Under the pieces are notes generated by a model. That model was given only the letters and a program-made list of their open reading frames with translations. It made no database searches and was not told the origin of the DNA. Shown piece by piece: positions 56,105 to 64,000 of a stretch of 64,000 nucleotides of DNA (position 1 is its first letter; each line of letters starts with the position of its first letter). The position numbers and the translations under genes are program-made. Origin of the DNA: Rhodomyrtus psidioides (lineage: Eukaryota; Streptophyta; Magnoliopsida; Myrtales; Myrtaceae); the NCBI GenBank assembly GCA_021437785.1, contig JAILYB010000007.1, forward strand, positions 1,178,001 to 1,242,000, in the 5' to 3' direction.

Positions 56105-58729
56105 TTAGGAATCGATTATGTTGAAGGAGAATTTCGATAGCAGCTGTGGAACTCCTGCTATAATCGGCCCATATGTCTGCATAAACAGAGATTGAACCAA
56201 ATGAATCATACTGTAACATGCAGCAACTTCTAGCGGCAAGAAATAAGGGTAACCTACGAGATAAACACTTCAACATCATAAATCTAACTTGGGTGACCAA
56301 GGACGTAGGGATTCTTTTTCTTTTATAGATGAGATCACGACATCAGGGCATAGTAATCATTGGTGTGACAGGACAAATTGGAGCCCTCGCCTGACACAAG
56401 ACTCTCCTATCCCCTTATTGGTGGCAATCGACACATGTGGTCTGCAGCACAGAACCATCAAGCATGGGTCATCCAGATTCCATACCAGATCCATGGTGGT
56501 CTGAGTTGTAACAAAATTAGCCAATCAAAGTCGCTAGGCTAAGCCCAGACGGTCAGTGGATCTGGTCACAACCAAGCAATAACCATGGCTGGATATCCAG
56601 TAGACACAAACCAGACAAATTCACTCTGCAAAACCAAAATTACAAACTCTGGTTGCAGGGTGACCCATGAGGCTTGTGTAAACCAGGGAAATTGTCTCTT
56701 AAGCCACACTAGAATTTGTAGGGCTTACTAGGGAAGGTAACTTTCCGTCTTCAAACTTCAGGGTTTCTCCTCATTTGAAGTAGAACACATGTAGTATTCC
56801 TAAAATTTACCCTCTTCACGTAAGAAATGTTTATTTAGTTATAGTTTCCAAGATCTGTCATCTCACAAGTTTCTTCACATATCATTGGCTACAGAATTTT
56901 CCATCATATCACATAAGAATCAGGAGGCACCTAGATAGTTCACTTCGGAGATGCATGCATCCAAAACAGTCGATCCAGCTTGATAATGAAATGCCATACC
57001 TTGAGATTTTCATGAATTTGACAAAGTGGTACAGCGAGCAATTTCAGGTTTTTTGGAACGATGAACTTCCGACTTACGGGTAACTTCACAAGAAAGAGTT
57101 TTGTGCACTCCTGGAGACCGGGCAACGAGGAATTAGAAACTTAATCAATCTCGATTTCAAGTGAGCAGTCTCAGTGATAGAAAGAACCTTGGGCTTTTTG
57201 ACATTAGGTGGCAAGTAAGGATAGAGCAAAGTTTCAAAGTCAGGCCTCCACCACATCCCAAGGCATTCACCGACCTACCATTTGGAAACAAAAGGTAGAT
57301 TGTAAATATACAGCATGAGCAGTAATGAAAACCTGCAGCTCCATGATACCAAAATGGAAAATATTATCCCACCTCCCACTGAGTCTCATCACCAGCTCCA
57401 TTGGCAGAAAGCTTGCCGGTCAGCTTGCGTTTCAGCCCTTCGACATCTGAAAAGACAGGCATAACTTAACTACATTTTCCTATTGTCAAATATAATCCCT
57501 CCTCATTTTCTTCTTCCCCGTGGCATCATGGAGAATCGCCAAATTACCTGATTCACCAGGCCTCAATCGACCTCCTGGCAGCTTAAAAGTGGAATTTCTT
57601 ACTTGCAACAGCAACAGATGAGGATGTCTGAATAGTTCAACCTATTTTAGAAACATCAGGATAGTTAGAGTAAGTTACAGTCGATCGGCCTTTGAAATAA
57701 AAGATGTTAAATGGTATGGAATGCAATATAACATGTAGACAGTAGAGCGATTGCGTTAAATGAAATAATTCTCGAAGCATCCACCAAACCTTGTCTCCAT
57801 TGTTAGTATTTCTACCATTACTCATCCAGGTAACGAATGAAGTTAACATAACGAGCAAGCTCAAGATAATCCCCATAAAAATTTCTTAGTAAGTATTATC
57901 ATTGTCTCTTCTAATCATTTCGAGGCAGAATATGAGCAGCTGAGAACAAAAGGCATTAGTTGCTCCCTTCCCGAAACGCGTTTTACCTTCACAGATCACA
58001 ACCCAACACTGCAGAAAGCTCTTATTTATCGAAATTACGACATCAACTCTGGTTTGTAGTTTCAATTAATAATTGAACTTCAATCAGTTGTAGGGCAAAA
58101 GATACAAGCACCCCTTGGACAGCAATCCAGTAAATTCGCCTTCCAGAGCTAATGTAGATCACTAAGTAAGCATTAAGCACTAAGCAGCAGACAAAACATA
58201 TCGATACCCAAGATCATCATCATCATCATCCCTACAATTTGAATTCGCTAGAGGAGTCGACGAATGCAACCATACCTATGTTCATGGGACTTACGCCAGT
58301 TGCTAAAAGAAGCGCAAAAAAGAAGCAAAAAGAAGAAGAACCAACCACAATGACGGCTTCCACGCAAGTCCTCAATCCATGAGCCGCATAACTGAACAAA
58401 ACCACGACAGAAACAGACAAGAATCAGAATCTGCTACAACAACCCACTTCGATTGAAGCACGATCGGGCCAAGGTGCAAAACACCGCGAAGTAGACAACA
58501 GGCGCAGCGCAGCACAGAAAAGCAGAGACGAGGAGAGAGGGAGCAAGAGACGTCACTGGGATTTCATCCTCTGAACACGATCGGCCAAGGTCTCCTCCTT
58601 GAAAGCAAGAGCGTCCTTGGAGCCGAAGTAGTAGCTGCTCAGCGGGTATATGTCCAGCACCGGGCTCTGATCGCCGCCTCCGCCGGCGTCCCCCGCCGTG
58701 TGATCGTGCACGGCAACTTCGCCTTGCAT
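56105..58729 (-). CDS. CFIm25 pre-mRNA cleavage factor subunit (NUDT21/CFIS2-like)
   Basis: Seven exons on the minus strand: 58729-58557, 58391-58346, 57641-57548, 57446-57373, 57274-57188, 57110-57000, 56176-56105. Total 657 bp, 218 residues. The start is the first in-frame ATG (MQGEVAVHDHT). A short variable N-terminus is followed by LDIYPLSSYYFGSKDAL and YAAHGLRTCVEAVIVVELF. The Nudix-fold core follows with LLLLQVRNSTFKLPGGRLRPGES. Then come GECLGMWWRPDFETLLYPYLPPN, ECTKLFLVKLPVSRKFIVPKNLKLLAVPLCQIHE and the C-terminal TYGPIIAGVPQLLSKFSF. In this family the Nudix fold binds the UGUA signal of pre-mRNAs and has lost hydrolase residues. It acts in the nucleus in 3'-end cleavage and poly(A) site choice. 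Length is close to Arabidopsis CFIS2 (222). Confidence 0.92.
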
Positions 58730-58917
58730 GTCCCCACAATGAAGCAGCTGCAGGAGCAGACCCAGAGAGAGAGAGAGAGAGAGAAACCTACAGAGAACGC
58801 AAAGCCACAGTAGAGAGAGAAAGAGGGGAGCTGCCAATAGAGGGGTGAGAGAGTGGAGTCGTGGCTTTTCTCTAGACAGGTCTCGAAGTAGAAAGTTGCG
58901 AGCTTTGATGTGCAGAC

Positions 58918-58950
<33 letters not shown>
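58918..58950. repeat. GA microsatellite upstream of CFIm25
   Basis: About 15 uninterrupted GA units, i.e. TC on the coding strand of CFIm25, about 190 bp before its ATG. Pyrimidine-rich runs like this are common in plant core promoters. Confidence 0.9.
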
Positions 58951-58951
<1 letters not shown>

Positions 58952-59924
58952 TTTAAAGACGAAGAATTGAACGACGGCGATGGAGCCAAAAAAAGAGCTT
59001 CAAGATTCTACGAGAGAGAGAGAGAGAGTGATCAATGGTGGCTATGGAGGACTCCGAAGTTGATGTGCAAATTGGAGATGCCGAATCGGTGGATGCCCGC
59101 GACCCGTTTACTTTTGTTTTTTTGGACCCGTGGATGCTCCGAATTCCATTTCGGGCACCTAGTCGGGTCCGACAGATTCACGTAGTGCTTGCAAGATTTT
59201 TCGATTCGTATCGAAGATTGAGTAAGCTCGGAGGAGATGCCCTCACGAGAAGTGGCCAAGGAGAATGAGAAACATATAGTAACCGCTAGCGCACAAATCA
59301 CGGTGAAGTGAAGAGTGAAAACGATAAAGAAAATTCTAGATACAAGATTTTATTTTCATTTACCCTTAAAGTAAGGGTTACATCCAGTAAAAGATTAAGC
59401 TATAATGGGCATCTTCCACTTCACAATCATCAATTACAAGAGGGAAAAAAAATTACATATCATAGGAGCTAATGATGGGCCAAGCCCAAACTATCAATAA
59501 ATTGCAGGCTCAAACTATAAAAGTCATACGGCATCCATGGGGTGTTGTCTTCTTGAGACCTCGCCGACGCTCTTTCCTGTCGATGGGATATATGAACCAC
59601 ATCCCAACAATAATAGTCACCCTCCAACAATATGAATACAATAGCTACCACCGTTCTATTGAATCTCATTAGATTTTTTGAAAAGCTCGAAACAAAAATA
59701 TATACGTCACAAAAGGTCGCATCAAGAGAAATTTCAAATCATCTCGAGAGTTTCAAATGTTTTATTACAAACGAAAATTATTTTCATGAGTCGATGGGAC
59801 AAGGACGGCATGTCTTCCCAAATTCATAATTGATGGATTTTAAGACGTCCTTACGTATGCATAAGTCGTTTTGATAATTTCCTCGGTTTCCTCCAAAAAA
59901 AAAGTGAGAAAATCAAAAGATAAG

Positions 59925-60225
59925 TGCACATGAAGCCGTAAAACTTGTCATGCAAGTGCAAACGAGTCCTAAACCTTTCAAAAAATTTAATCAAATCCTA
60001 AAATCTGTCAGAAAAATGCGTTCGAGTTTTAAAACTTTTAAAAAATGCAATGAATTCCTAAAATTTGTTACGAAAGTGCAATCGAGTCTTAAAATTTTCA
60101 AAAAAAATGCAACTAATAGAAAGACTTGATTAGATCAATATGATAAGTTTTATGACTTGATTGCAAATTTTTGAAAGTTTTAATACTCGAGTGCATTTTC
60201 CTAACAAGTTTTGTGATTGATAAGT
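59925..60225. repeat. About 60-bp tandem repeat with an inverted partner
   Basis: The core GTGCAAACGAGTCCTAAA recurs in diverged form at about 60016 and 60076, a period near 60 bp. The stretch 60160-60225 carries the same type of sequence in reverse orientation (GTTTTAATACTCGAGTGCA). The whole is a foldback structure, probably an inactive transposon. Confidence 0.7.
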
Positions 60226-61398
60226 TTTATTAGTGTTGGTATCTCAAAAAAACCAATAAACAAAAACTATTTCGAGCCATTGACAGGCACTAGACTTTGG
60301 TCGTAGGAGGTTCTTGTGAGTCGGGCTAGTGGCCTAGTGCCACGTGGAGGCACCTAGTCGAGCCAGCACGAATAGGCAGGTCAAGAGGTTTTCAATAGAA
60401 AATTGCCAACAAATACCAAGTAAAACCAATCGCAGCTTATGGTCGGTTTCGGATAGTTCAAGGTCTATCCAAAACTTTGGAAAAAGAATCCAACCGGCGC
60501 CCAGTCAAAGGTTTGACCCGGCGGTTGGTAGTTAGCAGTTAACTTCGCGACTAAGCAACTGAATTAGGGTGGGGACCCACTAGGGGCGGTTGTCGTTGAT
60601 GATGCGGTGTACCCATCGCGTGGATCTTAGTAGATTGTTCTTAGGATCACGTAATCACGTGTTCCTAATTTCCTATCGCCTTTTGAGCCGACGGATTCCC
60701 CTCTCTCGTAAGCTTTCTGCCGCAGAAATCTAAAATTGGATTTTCGAAATGCGCGCCTTCCGCATCGTGAGGGTCTGAAGCTCCACAGAGAAACACGACC
60801 CGTGCGGAATTTAATCGAATTCACGAACCGAGTCTTTCGTGTGATGCAATGACGTTTATATGTTAATAGACAAAATCGAGGACGTGGTATTGCAGGATCA
60901 TCAATCCATTTCGAAGTTGGTTCTCAATTTCTTTTGGAAATAACGTGTTTGATCGATTTTAATTGTTTTTGCTTCATCGAAGAATGAATGCCACGTAAAA
61001 AGAATGATTCTGAAATAACTTGGCAGATCCGAGGTTAAAAGTAGGGTTATCCTTGCTTGCCTTATAAAATGAAACTTGAACTTGGATAGGAATGAGGATT
61101 AAGGGGGAAGCAACTTGGTTAGTTGTGCTAAAGCTTGATTAATTTGTGATTAACTACCGCATTGCAAATCATTACTGGCGTGCAAGTGAATCCATTTTGT
61201 GGGTCCCGATAGTTGGTGAAATGGGCTTTCACCGTTACTTGTTACTCCTCGTTGACGAACTCACGTACGTCATCAATCAATTATGCAGAAAGGTCCGTCA
61301 AATTTTTAGCTCGCTCTATTTTCACCCCTCAAATAATTTTTAAATATGCCCTAAAATTTCAATGGTCTAAAATAATCCCCCAAATTACACCTAATTAG

Positions 61399-61721
61399 TA
61401 GGGGTGTCAAATGTACCCGCGCCGGATGGCCCGGCCCGGCCCGAAATTTTTCTTGCATTTTCGGACCTTTTCGGGTCATGTCTCGTACTCGGGCCGGGAC
61501 GCACCGGTGCCAAACTTTTTTTAATACCCGTTTTTTATTTTAAATTTAATTTATTTTTATATTTTTCATTTAATGGGTTTTTTAATTGATTTTAATTTTT
61601 AAAAATAAAAAAAGGAAAAAAATAATTAGGCCCGAATCCGGCCCTGACCAGACCCGAGCACAGTACTGCTAAGTTCGGGCCGGGTCTCAGCCCGGCCTGA
61701 CTCGACCCATTGACACCTCTA
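61399..61721. mobile_element. hAT-type MITE, 323 bp
   Basis: The ends are TAGGGGTGTCAA and TTGACACCTCTA, inverted copies with one mismatch. They are flanked on both sides by the exact 8-bp duplication CTAATTAG (61391-61398 and 61722-61729). The interior is GC-rich near both ends with inverted GGCCCGG/CCGGGCC runs. No coding frame is present, so it would need a transposase from elsewhere. Confidence 0.9.
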
Positions 61722-62257
61722 CTAATTAGGAGTAAAATTTATGACAGAGGAAAAATATATATTTAATGTAGATCAATCGGTTTAATGATTTTTTTATGAA
61801 CCTTTTCGAAATTGTTGTTTCTCTCTCTTCTTCTTCTTCTTTTTAATGTTCAAATCAAAGAAGGTTTACATGTTCGTTACTTTCTTATAAACATCATATG
61901 TGATAGAGTATTTTGAATAAATTTACTGGTCGAGATTCTAATGTAAAAGGATATCGACAAAGTAAATTTTCTTTGTGTCTCTAAAGTTCAGTCTAAAATA
62001 GTTCTTTGTAATACACAGCTCATTAGTTTATGTTTTTCTTAGGGAATTTCTTTGGTTAAAGTTTTGGATTCTCTATGATTGTAGTCTATATTTACTATAT
62101 GTGAATCGACAAATTAAGAACAAGGTTCACACCCATCACGAAAATTCCTTCATAGAAATCAGCTCGAGCGCATCAACACGTAGAAAGGAGAAAATGAAGT
62201 CCGCATAAGAACAAATTGAAAATAACATAAGGCGACGGAATAAAATGTCGTTATTTA

Positions 62258-62490
62258 GGGTACGTTTGTTTCCCGAAAAATTCAAGATTTAAAAAACGTT
62301 TTTCGAAAAATATTCGCTTGTATTGCTTACAAAATGTCGCTACCACCCACTAAAATAATTAGGCATAAATTGTTATCGATAATGAAGATATTTTCACTTG
62401 ACTAATTTTTCTATGAGATGTAATCAATTACTTTTCGAAAAAAAAAATGTTTTCTAAATTTTGAGTTTTCGTGAAATAAACGCGCCCCCC
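62258..62490. mobile_element. hAT-type MITE, about 233 bp
   Basis: The left end GGGTACGTTTGTTTCCCGAAAA is mirrored by the right end TTTTCGTGAAATAAACGCGCCCCCC. The sequence TTATTTA occurs directly on both sides (62251-62257 and 62491-62497), a target-site duplication of 7-8 bp. The interior is AT-rich without a reading frame. Confidence 0.8.
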
Positions 62491-63030
62491 TTATTTATGC
62501 AGACAGACTTGTATTTTCAGGACAATGCGTGTTTTTGATAATTAGCGACCTTTGCTCTTTTCATTGCGGTTTTGATTAGTTAGTTCTCTCCAGGTTATTT
62601 TTGTCAACCCAGTCAGCTACGGAGCGTTGCTGCCATTTCGAGGGTGGAAATAGCGCCAGCCTTTTTTTTTTCTTTTTCAATTCACTTAATTAATAACCTT
62701 GAGATCTTATATAATTGATTGTTAGGAATGAAAACAATTGCATGTGAACAAAAGCTCGACTCCCATTCAAAATCCTCGTTGGGTCACTTGGAAAAAAGAG
62801 GGGGGATGCGCAACGAATCTTGCAATAATAAACGAAACTGACCAAGGGTTTGTTGCATGGAATAATTTATGTGAAAGGAAATGATTTCACCCGAAATTTA
62901 TTTTTAAAGAAGGTGATTAATTTTCTCTTATTTGTTTGCGAGTATGAAAATGAGAGTGAAGTAGTTTTCCGGTGTTTGCATTTTCCTCCGGAAAATATTC
63001 TCTTTGAGGATGGATCGAGTAATGCTGTTA

Positions 63031-63608
63031 AGGAAAAAGTTATCAAAAAAACTTCTTAATCTATTGCAATTGTGCCAGTTCAATCCTAAATCTTTTTCAT
63101 TTGTGTCAATTCAGTCTATTTGGCCGGCCGGCGTTGACGTAGCAAAATTTTAATATTTTTATTTCTTTTTTCTTCTCTCTCTCTCTTCTTTTACCCTCCC
63201 CCTTTTGGCCGGCAAGGATCGCTGGAGCTTGTCAGTCCCTAGGCGAGGGCTACGGCAAAGGCGGGCATGGCCTCCCCTGCCGCGGGCAAGGCTGCCTTTG
63301 TTGCGAACGGTGATGCCTTGGCTAGGCTGGGCAAGGGCCGCGAAGCCCTCGCTCAATGGTCGACGTGCTCCGGCAACCCTCACCAACCAGGCAGCCACAA
63401 GGGCAGAAGGGGGGAAATGAGAAAGAAAAGAAAATGAACTAAGAAATATTAAAATATTATGAAATTTTTGTCACATCAGCGCCAGCCTGCCAAATGGATT
63501 GAAGTGGCACAAATGTAAAAGGTTTATGATTGAATTGATACAAAATAAAAGTTTAGGAATGAATTAGCATAATCGCAATAGATTTAAATTTTTTTAAGTA
63601 ATTTTCCC
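63031..63608. mobile_element. Non-autonomous Mutator-like element, relative of the one at 22752
   Basis: It starts AGGAAAAAGTTATC and ends AAGTAATTTTCCC. Inside, CTATTGCAATTGTGCCAGTTC and TCAATCCTAAA are mirrored by TTTAGGAATGAATTAGC and AATCGCAATAG. The terminal sequences match those of the element at 22752-23273. The flanks (ATGCTGTTA and TGCTGAGTTA) are only an imperfect duplication. The GC-rich centre (63200-63400), with glycine/alanine-rich open frames, may be captured genomic DNA and is not a convincing gene. Confidence 0.7.
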
Positions 63609-64000
63609 TGCTGAGTTATATAAAAGAAAATCTTAAAAAAATATATAAAAGCAAATTATATCTTATAAAATCAAATATGATCATCGGGTGAATCATGAAA
63701 GATGGACGAATCTCAAATAAAACACTCTTTCAAAATATATATATATATAGGAAAAAGAAGCGGCAAAGTCTAGTAATAACAACATAAACATACATCAAAA
63801 TATTCAATTTTCTCCAATCTTTTTCTCTAGTTTCAAAATCAGTATTGGGAAGAAATGAATAGGTACGTAGAGTCTCCTTTGACATTTTAACAAATACTTT
63901 ATGTGCGTCCTTCACTTCAACGCCACAAAACAATGTTTCAAGGGGGGGAAATCTCAGATTGAAAGTATTATTTTTTAATGAATAAGAATAAAACTTATTG

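Larger units (their letters stand above)
58730..61398. other. CFIm25 promoter/leader and flanking intergenic DNA
   Basis: The first 300 bp contain several GA microsatellites (58765, 58920, 59012), a usual feature of plant promoters and leaders. Beyond 59300 the sequence is AT-rich and I see no gene. A foldback repeat lies at 59925-60225. Confidence 0.55.
61722..64000. other. Intergenic right end of the window
   Basis: Apart from one hAT-like and one Mutator-like element I see no gene. The sequence is AT-rich with poly-A and TA runs; short open frames here match nothing recognisable. Confidence 0.55.

Overview
This window looks like nuclear DNA of a flowering plant, most likely a eudicot. It is AT-rich between genes. 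Its genes have GT-AG introns and plant-specific families: a clade-A PP2C, a UGT91-like glycosyltransferase, an NDR-type AGC kinase, a CFIS2-like CFIm25, a plastid-targeted glyoxalase-fold protein and a PIF/Harbinger-derived protein. It also holds LTR retrotransposons of typical plant type. I cannot name the species from sequence alone.

Positions 1-19178 are a nest of retrotransposons. The left end is a decayed Ty3/gypsy chromovirus (Tekay/Del type), with a readable integrase C-terminus and chromodomain (1140-1868), a polypurine tract and a long 3' LTR (from 1920). That LTR is interrupted by about 14 kb and resumes at 18435-19178. A 249-bp piece of it is present on both sides of the interruption (4061-4309 and 18435-18683). 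The interrupting DNA ends in a second, unrelated 3.3-kb LTR (15129-18434) with its own polypurine tract. Upstream of that LTR are two families of minisatellite and about 3 kb of UTR-like sequence.

The cargo of this inner element is the most unusual part of the window. It has two copies of a divergent gene module. In each, a 243-residue coiled-coil protein lies on the minus strand (4648-5379; 7961-8692). On the plus strand is an intronless transcription-factor-like protein that joins an HD-Zip-IV-like homeodomain to a GARP (B-type ARR/GLK) DNA-binding domain (6014-7381). The second copy has two GARP domains, made by an in-frame 270-bp duplication (9405-11459). I recognise no pol genes between these ORFs, so this looks like a non-autonomous retroelement carrying a duplicated regulatory module.

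From 19.2 kb onward the window is mostly ordinary gene space. It holds a frameshifted UGT91-like gene whose ATG is 22 bp from the Tekay LTR, a five-exon glyoxalase-fold gene (minus, 25047-26981), and an intronless ALP1/HARBI1-like domesticated transposase (30984-32567). These are followed by a 13-exon NDR kinase (36283-46512), a four-exon HAB1-like PP2C (52751-55139) and, convergent with it, a seven-exon CFIm25 gene (minus, 56105-58729). The exon models of the glyoxalase, NDR, PP2C and CFIm25 genes were built by hand from splice sites and reading frame, and all close in frame. Between the genes are a copia-like solo LTR, two hAT-type MITEs with clear target-site duplications, a long-TIR Mutator-like element and its relative, and many microsatellites. 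The host genes do not form a pathway. The PP2C is expected to act in abscisic acid signalling, and the others are housekeeping or metabolic.
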